NCBI RefSeq assembly: GCF_002092855.1
Contig: NZ_LVLC01000001.1
Span: 434,001-498,000, forward strand
Length of the DNA: 64,000 bases
Direction: 5' to 3'
DNA from: Campylobacter concisus
GTDB taxonomy: Bacteria > Campylobacterota > Campylobacteria > Campylobacterales > Campylobacteraceae
This document shows, one piece after another, positions 37,658 through 46,389 of the stretch (position 1 is the first letter of the stretch; every line of letters begins with the position of its first letter). The notes under the pieces were generated by a model that did not search any database, was not told where the DNA came from, and saw only the letters and a list, made by a program, of their open reading frames with translations. A program made the position numbers and the translations under genes.

Positions 37658-37677
37658 TAGGGGCAGCTTTGCCCCTA
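37658..37677 (+). terminator. Terminator of hpf
   Basis: TAGGGGCA and TGCCCCTA form an 8-base stem with a GCTT loop, 4 bases after the hpf stop. The T-run is weak. Confidence 0.65.
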
Positions 37678-38265
37678 AAATTTATACCGACCCACTATAA
37701 ATTTCTTCCTATAGTCCAAAACCCTGCTTACAAAGACTGCTACGCCAGCAAAATGGCTTTAAATTTAAAATTTACCCAAGCGTTTGAGCGATCCTTTAAG
37801 CGTTAAAAATCCAACTATATTTTTGTAAATTTTATGAGTAATTTTTATTTAGCTTTGTTGATTAGATTATCAGAGTTATAAAAACCTTATCAAATTATCA
37901 ATTTTGGTTTTTAACTCAACGTCCAAACATAATGAAAGAGTGCTTTAAAATCAAAAAGTGCCTAAAATTTTATAGAATAGATATCCCTACATAAGATAGA
38001 TCTAGATACAAGAAGGATTCCCCGTAAGCCATTTTAAGAAGATCTTGGCGAACTAAATTAAAACGACATAAACTAAGTTACAGCTGGTGGAGAGCACGGC
38101 AAAGAAGTAAGTGCTGTAAAAAAGTAAGTATTTTTTAAAAAATAATTGCAAGCATCAAGATATGGAATTTTTTTATGGACTGGGAAAGCGTAGAGGAATA
38201 CAGCAATAGCATAGTAGAGCAAATGAACTAAGAATACCTGATGGCGTCAGAATTTTTTTAAAGAT
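37678..38265. other. Non-coding stretch, possibly decayed genes
   Basis: About 590 bases with no intact gene. Short coding-like pieces remain: on the minus strand just after 37675, some 26 codons reading GVAVFVSRVLDYRKKF and ending in a stop; on the plus strand around 38175-38229, MDWESVEEYSNSIVEQMN; and around 38086-38120, GGEHGKEVSAVKK. I could not identify the parent genes. A clean plus-strand terminator at 38266 with no gene before it supports loss of a plus-strand gene. Confidence 0.45.
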
Positions 38266-38289
38266 AAAAGAGAGACAAAGCTCTCTTTT
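38266..38289. terminator. Strong hairpin terminator
   Basis: AAAAGAGAG and CTCTCTTTT form a 9-base stem with a 6-base loop, followed on the plus strand by T-rich sequence. It can end the DUF1523 gene from the other side; on the plus strand there is no intact gene before it. Confidence 0.7.
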
Positions 38290-38327
38290 TGATTTTTAAA
38301 ATATCAAATAGTTAAAACAAATGCTAT

Positions 38328-38870
38328 CTATTTCTCTAAATTTTCACTAGTTTTTGGTCTAAAGGCCTTATTTATCTTTCTTATCCAAATGATTAGCGAG
38401 ATAAACAAAATAAAGTAAAATACATAGCTAGCTACCGGCCAACTAGTATCATTGCAGTTTTCTTTTAGCGATATAATATTTCTAAACTCTTGAAGCATAG
38501 AAATTCTATATCCATAATATTTTACAGTAACGTTTTTATCGCTATTTGCAAAACCTTGAACCTTGGCTTGTACATCAGCTGAGTTAAATTTAAAATAAAA
38601 CGGAAATCCCCATGCGGTATCTTCATTTCTATAAGCCATAACTTTATTTGGATTATTAGAATCTTTAGTATAGATAAGATAAATATCTCTAGTAAGGCCA
38701 TCAGCTGGATTTTTATCATCGATAATGCCATCTTTGTCCATACGTTTGAGATCGCCACCTGTGATTTGTACATTTGCATAGTGTGGAAATGAATAATCAA
38801 CTACAAGAGCCAAAAAAGAGTGTAAAAGCACGATAAAAATAATGCAAATTCTTTTAAAAAATGTAATCAT
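38328..38870 (-). CDS. DUF1523-family membrane protein
   Basis: 180 residues with an N-terminal membrane helix (about 6-26), an extracytoplasmic domain and a C-terminal helix (about 146-166) with a short basic tail. The domain carries VQITGGDLKRMD, TRDIYLIYT and YRNEDTAWGFPFYFKFNSAD, the pattern of DUF1523. Its function is not known. It sits 71 bases after norZ on the same strand, with a hairpin in between that may reduce read-through. Confidence 0.75.
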   Translation of the reverse strand: MITFFKRICIIFIVLLHSFLALVVDYSFPHYANVQITGGDLKRMDKDGIIDDKNPADGLTRDIYLIYTKDSNNPNKVMAYRNEDTAWGFPFYFKFNSADVQAKVQGFANSDKNVTVKYYGYRISMLQEFRNIISLKENCNDTSWPVASYVFYFILFISLIIWIRKINKAFRPKTSENLEK

Positions 38871-38916
38871 TTCTTTCCTTTTAAATTTGCGTTATTTTAT
38901 GAAAAGATAGCTTAAT

Positions 38917-38937
38917 AAAGGGGCAAAACACCCCTTT
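38917..38937 (-). terminator. Hairpin after norZ
   Basis: AAAGGGG and CCCCTTT form a 7-base stem with a 7-base loop, 5 bases after the norZ stop. It probably ends or attenuates norZ transcription. Confidence 0.6.
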
Positions 38938-38941
38938 AATT

Positions 38942-41173
38942 TTAAGCTTTTTTATTAAGCATAAATTTTAGAAGTTGTGCAAGGAAGCTGATTCCACCGA
39001 TTATTAAAATCGTATCACCAATCATTCTTACCCATCTTAAATTTTGCAAGTGTGATTGTTGTAAAAGCTCAGCGCTTCTTGCATACCACATACCATGCTC
39101 TAGGCTTGCAAATGCTTGATAAATTCCTATTGGAAGTAGTGAAAGCACGATCATTAGCATAAGGCCTATATTTAAGCCCCAAAAACCTACTTTCATAAGC
39201 TTCTCGTCAAATTCTTGACCTTTGAATAGATAAGTAGCTACTAGCCAAACAAATCCAAGTGCTAAAAATCCATAAACACCAAATAGCGCAGCATGTCCGT
39301 GAACTGGAGTCGTATTTAGGCCTTGGATATAAAATAGTGAAATCGGAGGATTGATTAAAAATCCAAATACACCAGCGCCTAGCATATTCCAGAAAGCAAC
39401 TGCGATAAAGCAGTAAAGTGGCCATTTTAATGTCTTAGCCCAAGTTTGAGCAAACTGAAGTCTGTAGTGCTCATAAGCTTCAGCTCCAAGCAATACAAGA
39501 GGAACTACCTCAAGTGCTGAGAAGCTAGCGCCAACTGCCATTATAGGTGTAGTAGTGCCCGCAAAATATAAGTGGTGGAAAGTTCCTGGAATTCCGCCTA
39601 CTAAGAAAAGTGATGCACTCGCAAGTGTTGAAAACGTAGCAAATCTCTTTGAAACAAGACCAAGACTAACAAACACAAAAGCAAGTGAAGCGGTAGCAAA
39701 GACCTCAAAAAAGCCTTCAACCCAAAGGTGTACAACCCACCAGCGCCAGTATTCCATCACTGGAAGTGGACTTCTTTGACCATAAAATAATCCTGCTCCG
39801 TAAAATAATCCAACTGCAACGGCTGAAGCTGCAAAGATAGCAAGTAAATTTTTATCACCTTTGTTCTTAAATCCGCCAATAAATCCGCGAAGTAAAAGTA
39901 GCATCCAAATGACAAGACCAACAAATAAAATAATTTGCCAAACACGTCCAAGCTCGATATATTCATATCCTTGGTGTCCAAACCAGAAGCTTAAATTTAT
40001 AGGCATAATATTTGCGATCGCTAAATACTCGCCAGCAAAACTGCCAACTACAAGGATTAGTAGTGCGTAAAATAATAAATCTACGCCAAGCTTTTGGAAT
40101 TTTGGATCTTTACCGCCATTTATAATAGGTGCTAAGAAAAGACCGCCTGCTAAAAATCCTGTCGCAATCCAGAAGATACTAGCCTGAATGTGCCATGTTC
40201 TAGCAAGTGAATAAGGAATATAAGCTGATAAATTTATACCGTAAAATTCTTGTCCTTCGACTGTATAGTGAGCTGTAAAGCCACCTATTAAAATTTGGAA
40301 TGCAAAAAGAGCCAAAGTTACAAAAAGATATTTTTTAAGAGCTTTTTGAGATGGAGTTAGGCTTAATTTACTAAGCGGATCTTCGCTAATAGCTTCCAAC
40401 TTTTCATCATCTTTTTTGCCATAAAAAGAGCTAAACCAAACAAGAAATCCAATACCAGCAATAAGTATTACAACACTTGCAACTGACCAAAATATATTTT
40501 CGCTTGTTGGTACATTATCGATTAGTGGCTCGTGTGGCCAGTTGTTTGTATATGTAGCATCGCTGCCAGGTCTATTTGCTGCGGTTGCCCAGGCTGACCA
40601 GAAGAAAAAGTTATTAAGATCATCTCTATCAGAAGCATTTGGAAGAGTATTTTCTTTCATCGCATAAGCTTCTCTTAAAGATTTAAACTTAGGGTCATTT
40701 CCAAAAAGTGATGAATACTCTTGGCTTACTTGTTTCATAGCCTTTAATCTATCGCTGCTAAGTACGATTTTATCGTCTTTTACGCCATTTTCTCGGTACT
40801 CTTTTTTAAGTAGAACTTTTAGATTTGCCTTTTGCTCATCATTTAAGTCAGCATATTTTGAGTGATAAATTTCATCTGCTTTTAACTCTAAAAATATAAC
40901 TAACTCTTTGTGAAGCCAGTCTGCGCTCCAATCAGGTGCTTGATATGCACCGTGTCCCCAAATAGAGCCAACTTGCATACCTCCTATGCTTTGCCAGGCC
41001 TCTTGACCTTTATAGATGCTCTCTTTGTCGATAACGACATTGCCATTCTCATCTGTAAAATTTACAACTGGTGGCGAGCTTCTATAAACCTCAACGCCGT
41101 AGTAGCCTAAAATACTAAAGCAAATTACTAGTACTGTAACAAGTGCTAGCCAATACTTTTTGTATTCACGCAT
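38942..41173 (-). CDS. norZ: NorZ, quinol-dependent nitric oxide reductase (qNOR)
   Basis: A single-subunit enzyme of 743 residues that reduces nitric oxide to nitrous oxide with electrons from quinol. The N-terminal helix and cytochrome-c-like periplasmic part lack a CxxCH site, as expected for qNOR; then some 12-13 helices follow with conserved histidines of the heme-copper oxidase fold (TARTWHIQASIFWIATG, VHLWVEGFFEVFATA, GTFHHLYFAG, HGHAALFGVYGFLALG). It probably detoxifies NO made during nitrate/nitrite respiration or by a host. AAGGAG precedes ATG. Confidence 0.95.
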   Translation of the reverse strand: MREYKKYWLALVTVLVICFSILGYYGVEVYRSSPPVVNFTDENGNVVIDKESIYKGQEAWQSIGGMQVGSIWGHGAYQAPDWSADWLHKELVIFLELKADEIYHSKYADLNDEQKANLKVLLKKEYRENGVKDDKIVLSSDRLKAMKQVSQEYSSLFGNDPKFKSLREAYAMKENTLPNASDRDDLNNFFFWSAWATAANRPGSDATYTNNWPHEPLIDNVPTSENIFWSVASVVILIAGIGFLVWFSSFYGKKDDEKLEAISEDPLSKLSLTPSQKALKKYLFVTLALFAFQILIGGFTAHYTVEGQEFYGINLSAYIPYSLARTWHIQASIFWIATGFLAGGLFLAPIINGGKDPKFQKLGVDLLFYALLILVVGSFAGEYLAIANIMPINLSFWFGHQGYEYIELGRVWQIILFVGLVIWMLLLLRGFIGGFKNKGDKNLLAIFAASAVAVGLFYGAGLFYGQRSPLPVMEYWRWWVVHLWVEGFFEVFATASLAFVFVSLGLVSKRFATFSTLASASLFLVGGIPGTFHHLYFAGTTTPIMAVGASFSALEVVPLVLLGAEAYEHYRLQFAQTWAKTLKWPLYCFIAVAFWNMLGAGVFGFLINPPISLFYIQGLNTTPVHGHAALFGVYGFLALGFVWLVATYLFKGQEFDEKLMKVGFWGLNIGLMLMIVLSLLPIGIYQAFASLEHGMWYARSAELLQQSHLQNLRWVRMIGDTILIIGGISFLAQLLKFMLNKKA

Positions 41174-41370
41174 TGATTCTCCTTTTTTAAAAATTTTAAG
41201 GCGAAGTTTATCTCATTTTAAAAAAGCAGCTAATGATATATGTCAATAAAAGATATATATTGTCTTAATAAAAATTTTAAAAAATTTATGAAATTGGCGG
41301 AATTTTACATAGAATTAACCTAAAAATTATTAATATACAACTTTATATTTTTAAAGTAAAGGAAAAAAAT
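41174..41370. other. Divergent promoter region, norZ and iron-type ABC importer
   Basis: 197 bases, very AT-rich. It contains the dyad at 41233-41246 and a TTGACA on the minus strand at about 41241-41246 that could also be a -35 box for norZ. I found no convincing Fur box. Confidence 0.4.
41233..41246 (-). promoter_or_regulatory. FNR/CRP-family-like dyad before norZ
   Basis: ATGATATATGTCAA (minus: TTGACATATATCAT) matches 8 of 10 fixed bases of TTGAT-N4-ATCAA, 60-73 bases before norZ. A nitrosative-stress regulator of this family (as NssR in C. jejuni) would make sense, but the protein is not in the window. Confidence 0.38.
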
Positions 41371-42426
41371 ATGCAAAGAATTTTTTTGCAAAAAATGGCT
41401 AAATTTAGCCTTGTTACTTCACTTTTTATGGCTCTTAGCCTAAACGCAGCTGAGTCTGCTAGAAGCATAACAGATATGCAAGGCGTCAAAGTAGGCGTGC
41501 CTGAGAAGGTTGAAAAGATCGCTGCTCTTTGGCACGCAAACAACGAGATCATCCTAGCGCTTGGCGGTATGGATAAAGTTGTAGCTACAACCGATCAGAT
41601 CAAGAAAAACAAGTGGTTTGCCCTCGTCTATCCAAGACTTAAAAATTTACCAGCCGCACTTGATGGCAAAGATCTTCAGATCGAAGAGCTTGTTAAGCTT
41701 GCTCCTGATGTTGTCGTAGTCTCAAGCAAAAACTATCAAGACGAGCTTAGCAAAAACGGCTTTAGCGCTGTAAATTTGATCTTTAGAGATTACCCAGATA
41801 TGGAGAAAAGTATCTACGCAACAGCTGAAGTGATCGGCACTGACAAGGCTAGAGCTATGGCTGATAAACTTACAAAAAATATCCAAGATAACACTAAATT
41901 TGTAACTGATAGAACAAAAAACATCCCTGATGCTAAACGTCCAAAAGTGCTTCACTTGCTTGGCGGAGCAAATTTATTAAAGGTTGATGGCACAAAAACT
42001 ATCATAAACACTTGGATAAATTTAGCTGGCGGCAAAAACGCAGTCTCAAAAGAGGGCTCTATGATCGAGCTAACAGCTGAAGAGCTCATCAACGCAAACC
42101 CTGATATCATCATCGTTGGTGGTGCTGATACAGACGCACAGATCAAAAGTATAAAAGAAAATCCTGCATATTCAGGTTCAAATGCTGTTAAAAACGGCAA
42201 AGTTTATGGCAACCCAAAAGGCGTTTTTGGCTGGGATAGATACGGCGCAGAGAGCGCTCTTCAAATTTTATGGGCAGCAAAGACTATCCAACCAGATCTA
42301 TTTAAAGATGTAGATGTAAAAGCTAAGACAAAAGAGTTTTACAAAGAGTTCTTAAACCACGATCTTAGCGATACAGAGTATGGCTATATCCTAAAAGGTC
42401 TAAACCCAGACGGTAGCAAAAAATAA
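41371..42426 (+). CDS. Periplasmic binding protein of FecBCD-type metal/metal-chelate importer
   Basis: 351 residues of the TroA/FecB (cluster A-II) class: signal peptide ending LFMALSLNAA, N-lobe (VEKIAALWHANNEIILALGG), long connecting helix (NIQDNTKFVTDRTKNI), C-lobe with NAVSKEGSMIELTAEELINA and PDIIIVGGAD. Such proteins bind siderophores, heme, cobalamin or nickel complexes. A tryptophan/tyrosine-rich region (GVFGWDRYGAESALQILWAA) may line the site. No outer-membrane receptor is nearby, so the ligand is open. Three bases separate it from the permease. Confidence 0.87.
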   Translation: MQRIFLQKMAKFSLVTSLFMALSLNAAESARSITDMQGVKVGVPEKVEKIAALWHANNEIILALGGMDKVVATTDQIKKNKWFALVYPRLKNLPAALDGKDLQIEELVKLAPDVVVVSSKNYQDELSKNGFSAVNLIFRDYPDMEKSIYATAEVIGTDKARAMADKLTKNIQDNTKFVTDRTKNIPDAKRPKVLHLLGGANLLKVDGTKTIINTWINLAGGKNAVSKEGSMIELTAEELINANPDIIIVGGADTDAQIKSIKENPAYSGSNAVKNGKVYGNPKGVFGWDRYGAESALQILWAAKTIQPDLFKDVDVKAKTKEFYKEFLNHDLSDTEYGYILKGLNPDGSKK

Positions 42427-42429
42427 TAT

Positions 42430-43437
42430 ATGAAAAACGCAAATTTTTCATTAGTTACCATTTTTTTAGCTCTGCTAACGCTTCTTTGCGCCTTTGTCGC
42501 ACTTTGCGTTGGCAGATTTTACATATCATTTGGCGATGTATTTAGCGTGTTAGCTCATAGCATTGGTCTAGGAGATGGCGCAGCTAGCAACATTGCAAAC
42601 GTGATAGAAAATTTACGCATCCCGCGCATCATCGCAGCTATACTTGTCGGAGCCGCTCTTAGCGTGAGTGGTGCGGCCTATCAAGGCGTCTTTAAAAACC
42701 AGCTAGTTAGCCCCGATCTTCTTGGCGTCTCAGCTGGTGCTTGCGTGGGAGCAGCCACTGCTATCATCTTTGATCTATCGCTATTTTGGGTGCAGGCTTT
42801 TGCATTTGGCTTTGGTCTAACAGCCGTTGCTATCACGCTAGCAATACCAAAGATGATGGGCCGCTCAAGCACGCTTATGCTAGTTCTTTCTGGTATCATC
42901 GTAAGCGGACTAATGGGCTCAGTGATCGGCTTTTTAAAATATGTCGCTGACCCTGAAACGAAGCTGCCTGACATTGTTTATTGGCAACTTGGAAGCCTAG
43001 CAAAGCTTGATAGTGAAAATTTAAAATATATAGCACCTGTGATGATCATCTGCGCCATTTTGCTAATCGCAATGAGCTGGCGTATAAATTTGCTCTCTCT
43101 TGGCGACGAGAGCGCAGCTAGACTTGGCGTAAATGTAGCTTACGAGCGCTCTATCATCATCATCTGCGCCACGCTTCTTACGGCTTGTAGCGTCTGCATA
43201 AGCGGTATAGTGGCCTGGGTGGGACTTCTCATACCTCATTTAGCGCGCATGCTAGTTGGCGCAAATAACATAAGAAGCATGCCTGCAAGCATATTTATGG
43301 GTGCGATATTTTTGCTATTTGTTGATACTTTAGCGCGTAGCATAAGTGTGAGCGAAGTGCCTCTTGGCGTGCTTACTGGCTTTATCGGTACGGTATTTTT
43401 CGTCTGGGTCTTGTGGCGAAATAAAAAGGTTGCGTGA
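42430..43437 (+). CDS. FecCD-type ABC permease
   Basis: 335 residues, about ten membrane helices, with the family motifs RIPRIIAAILVGAALSVSGA, GVFKNQLVSPDLLGVSAGA and VGLLIPHLARMLVGANN, plus GDESAARLGVN, the loop that contacts the ATPase. It forms the homodimeric channel of the importer. It overlaps the ATPase gene by 4 bases and starts 3 bases after the binding protein gene. Confidence 0.93.
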   Translation: MKNANFSLVTIFLALLTLLCAFVALCVGRFYISFGDVFSVLAHSIGLGDGAASNIANVIENLRIPRIIAAILVGAALSVSGAAYQGVFKNQLVSPDLLGVSAGACVGAATAIIFDLSLFWVQAFAFGFGLTAVAITLAIPKMMGRSSTLMLVLSGIIVSGLMGSVIGFLKYVADPETKLPDIVYWQLGSLAKLDSENLKYIAPVMIICAILLIAMSWRINLLSLGDESAARLGVNVAYERSIIIICATLLTACSVCISGIVAWVGLLIPHLARMLVGANNIRSMPASIFMGAIFLLFVDTLARSISVSEVPLGVLTGFIGTVFFVWVLWRNKKVA

Positions 43438-44210
43438 TGCTTGAAGTCAGAAATTTAAACTTTAGCTACCCAAATGGGGCTGGCAAACTAGAAAATGTAA
43501 ATTTAAAGATAGGCGCAGGTGAGATTTTAACCATACTTGGTCGAAATGGAGCTGGCAAATCAACCACTCTTGGGCTAATAAGTGGCTCACTAAAGCCAGT
43601 TTCAGGAGAAATTTTTCTTGATGGCAAAAACGTAGATAGCCTAAGCAACAAAGAGCGTGCTAAAATCATGGCGTATGTGGCTCAAAGCGAGGTTGCCGAG
43701 TATGAATACACTGGACTTGAGTTCATCACGATGGGACGTGCGGCGCACCTTGGCATCTTTGCAAGACCTAGCAAAGAGGATGAGCAGATCGCTAAAATTT
43801 ACACCAAAAAGCTTGAGATCGAGCACCTTGAAGAGAAATTTATCACTCAAATGAGTGGCGGTCAAAAGCAGATGTGTATGATCGCTCGTGCGATGGCTGC
43901 ACAGCCAAAAATGATTATATTTGACGAGCCAACGAGCGCGCTTGATTTTGGCAACCAGTATAAATTTTTACGCACGCTCAAGTGGCTAAAAGAGCTTGGC
44001 TACTCGGTCGTGCTAACCACTCACAACCCTGACTTTGCCGTACTTCTTGGCGGATATGTCGCACTTGTAAAAGGTGATGGAAATGTTGAGTTTGGTACAG
44101 TTAATGAGATCATAAGAAGCGAAAATTTAAGCAAGCTTTACGGACTAAGCTTAAACGTAAGCTACATCGACGAAGTAAAAAGAGAGTGCTGTTTAACATA
44201 TCCTCTTTAA
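43434..44210 (+). CDS. FecE-type ABC ATPase
   Basis: 258 residues. Walker A GRNGAGKSTTLG, Q-loop AYVAQSEVAEY, signature MSGGQKQMCMIARA, Walker B MIIFDEPTSALD and the switch histidine in LTTHNPDF are all intact, so it should power import by the permease encoded just upstream. It ends the three-gene operon, followed by a hairpin at 44220. Confidence 0.94.
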   Translation: MMLEVRNLNFSYPNGAGKLENVNLKIGAGEILTILGRNGAGKSTTLGLISGSLKPVSGEIFLDGKNVDSLSNKERAKIMAYVAQSEVAEYEYTGLEFITMGRAAHLGIFARPSKEDEQIAKIYTKKLEIEHLEEKFITQMSGGQKQMCMIARAMAAQPKMIIFDEPTSALDFGNQYKFLRTLKWLKELGYSVVLTTHNPDFAVLLGGYVALVKGDGNVEFGTVNEIIRSENLSKLYGLSLNVSYIDEVKRECCLTYPL

Positions 44211-44219
44211 ATTTATACT

Positions 44220-44242
44220 CTCAAAAGAGAAATTCTTTTGAG
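44220..44242 (+). terminator. Terminator of the ABC importer operon
   Basis: CTCAAAAG and CTTTTGAG form an 8-base stem with a 7-base loop, followed shortly by GCTTTTTGT. Confidence 0.65.
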
Positions 44243-44289
44243 CGCTTTTTGTATTATTTTTCTTATTTAATACTGCCTTTGGAGTAAAA

Positions 44290-44496
44290 ATGAAAAAAGT
44301 AGTTTTGATTTTATTTTTTGCATTGATGGCAAACGCGGCGGATAAATTTGATTGTTCTAAACGCTACTGCAAAGAGATGAAAAGTTGCGAAGAAGCATAT
44401 CACTATTTAAGAAAATGCGGACGCAGTGGGTTTGATCGCGATCGTGACGGCATACCATGCGAGAATGTATGCAAAGAACGCAGAGTAGAAAAATAA
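44290..44496 (+). CDS. Small exported excalibur-domain protein
   Basis: 68 residues: signal peptide MKKVVLILFFALMANA, then a cysteine-containing domain (DCSKRYCKEMKSCEEAYHY, KCGRSG) ending in DRDRDGIPCENVC. The DxDxDGxxCE motif defines the excalibur domain, thought to bind calcium in extracytoplasmic proteins, often fused to nucleases. Here it stands alone; six cysteines may pair. GGAG lies upstream. It is a single gene convergent with recG; role unknown. Confidence 0.8.
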   Translation: MKKVVLILFFALMANAADKFDCSKRYCKEMKSCEEAYHYLRKCGRSGFDRDRDGIPCENVCKERRVEK

Positions 44497-44571
44497 TTTT
44501 ATTAAAATTTACTCTGCTAAATTTTAAAGCCAACAAAATCAAATCAAAAATTTAAGTTAAATTAAAAGCAA

Positions 44572-46389
44572 CTAGGCATTATTTTTAGCAAGTGTCGCCA
44601 CTCTAGCCTTTGCAGCCTGCGTGATATCATCCTCGTAGTTGTAGAAGTTAAATGTCGCTCCATGCTGGAAAAAGCCATTTAGTATATCGCCGCTTTGGCG
44701 GTTTTTAAGATCAAGCTCGGCCACTTTAAAGCCGTCATTTGTCGCGCAAAATTCTTTTAACCTAGCAGGCGTCTCTTTTAGCTTAGTAAACAAAAAACAG
44801 TATCCATCGCCGCCATTTCGCCCTACTCTGCCCCTTAGCTGATGAAGCGTGGCAAGTCCTAGCCTCTCAGCGCCTACGATCACTATCGTATTTAGCCTTG
44901 GTAGCGAAATTCCAACCTCAACAACAGTGGTTGAAAGCAAAATTTCACCCTCTTCTCTAAATCTCCTTAAAATTTCCTCTTTTTCTTTGTCCTTGCCATG
45001 CGTGACAAAAACATTTTTGAAATTCTTTAGCCAAAAGCCTTGCGCCTCATTTAGGCTTTGGTAGTTTGAGCTCTCACTGCTCTCAACTAGCGGATAGATG
45101 ATGGCTACTTGAAAGCCGTTTTCTAGCTGCTTTTTGATGTGGGTTAGTAAAAAGCCAAACTCACTAGCGCCTAAAATTTGACTCGTTATATTTTTCTTAA
45201 ACGGCATCTGCTTTAAAAAGCTAAAATTTACGATAGATGACTGGATCAAACTTAGCGTCCTTGGTATGGGCGTAGCTGAAAACTGCACAAAATTTGCTCG
45301 CTCGTCCTCGTTTGAGGCCAGCTCCTCTATCTTTTTGCGCTGGTTTGAGCCAAAGCGGTGCTGCTCATCGACCATGACTAGCGGTGAGTTTGGTAGCTCG
45401 TGAAAGAGCAGCGCATGCGTGCCAACGATCAAATTTACCCCGCTAAAGTCTATCTTTTTCTCTCCACTTTGAACCAACATCACATTCATAAATGGCGGCA
45501 ATAGCCTCTTTGCTTCATTGTAAATTTGCTCGCTTAAGATACTTGTTGGCGCCATCAAAATGGCACTTTGCGGATATACGCTGAGTGCTGATGCTAGGAT
45601 CACTAGTGTCTTGCCGCTTCCCACATCGCCCATTATGACGCGTCTTTTTGCCTGCACAGCACTAAGGTCGTCTCTGATATCATTTATCGCATTTAGCTGG
45701 TCATTTGTCGGCGTAAATGGTAAGCTTTTAAGCCAAGAGCTTATATCAAAAAGCTTGATTTTTGGGCTTTTAAAGTAGGTTTTTTTAGCACTTAGCTTTT
45801 TTATGTAGTTAAAAATTTCTACAAATTTTAAAATGTGCACGCCCTCATTATCGTTTTTTAGGCGGTATAAAATTTGTACACTTTGCTCGTCTAGTCTTTG
45901 CAGCTCAGCTAGAAATTTAGCCTCTCGCTCACTTAAGCCCTCGGCTAATAAATTTTGTAAATTTATATATTTTAAAACGAGTTTTTTGACCTCATCGTCT
46001 TTTAGCTCGGTCTTAAATTTAGGCACAATCTGGCCTATTTTTGTGGTGATTTTTGGATTTATTATCTGCCACGAGCCAAAGGCATAGGAGCAAAGCCCAT
46101 ATATCGCCATCTCTTTGCCCATCTTAAAAGCGCCGTAGTGCCAAGACTTTGCGTTAAAAATGACGATCTTTACGCTACTTTGCCACTGCTCGCAAAAGGC
46201 AAGTGCCGTTAGCATGCCAGGGCGCGAGGCGAGTGAGGTGATCTTTACATTTATGCAGACCTGCCCCTCTCTTGGGCTCTTAGCGATCGTCGTATCCTCA
46301 AAGCCCTTTGGCAGCACGAGAGCAAGGTCAAGTAGGCTAAGCACGCCTATTTTTAGAAGTTTTGCTCTGTCGCTTGCTTCAAATTTCAT
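44572..46389 (-). CDS. recG: RecG, ATP-dependent DNA helicase
   Basis: 605 residues, the shorter epsilonproteobacterial form of RecG (about 690 in E. coli). RecG remodels stalled forks and Holliday junctions. Visible are the OB-like wedge (about 45-110), Walker A MGDVGSGKTLVIL, DEQH box VMVDEQHRFG, SATPIPRTL, and C-terminal motifs STTVVEVGI and HQLRGRVGRNG. It overlaps the stop of the M16-type gene by 11 bases. Confidence 0.95.
   Translation of the reverse strand: MKFEASDRAKLLKIGVLSLLDLALVLPKGFEDTTIAKSPREGQVCINVKITSLASRPGMLTALAFCEQWQSSVKIVIFNAKSWHYGAFKMGKEMAIYGLCSYAFGSWQIINPKITTKIGQIVPKFKTELKDDEVKKLVLKYINLQNLLAEGLSEREAKFLAELQRLDEQSVQILYRLKNDNEGVHILKFVEIFNYIKKLSAKKTYFKSPKIKLFDISSWLKSLPFTPTNDQLNAINDIRDDLSAVQAKRRVIMGDVGSGKTLVILASALSVYPQSAILMAPTSILSEQIYNEAKRLLPPFMNVMLVQSGEKKIDFSGVNLIVGTHALLFHELPNSPLVMVDEQHRFGSNQRKKIEELASNEDERANFVQFSATPIPRTLSLIQSSIVNFSFLKQMPFKKNITSQILGASEFGFLLTHIKKQLENGFQVAIIYPLVESSESSNYQSLNEAQGFWLKNFKNVFVTHGKDKEKEEILRRFREEGEILLSTTVVEVGISLPRLNTIVIVGAERLGLATLHQLRGRVGRNGGDGYCFLFTKLKETPARLKEFCATNDGFKVAELDLKNRQSGDILNGFFQHGATFNFYNYEDDITQAAKARVATLAKNNA

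Noticed and set aside
41174..41370. Fur box before the FecBCD-type importer
   Set aside because: The AT-rich region holds no stretch clearly better than chance.
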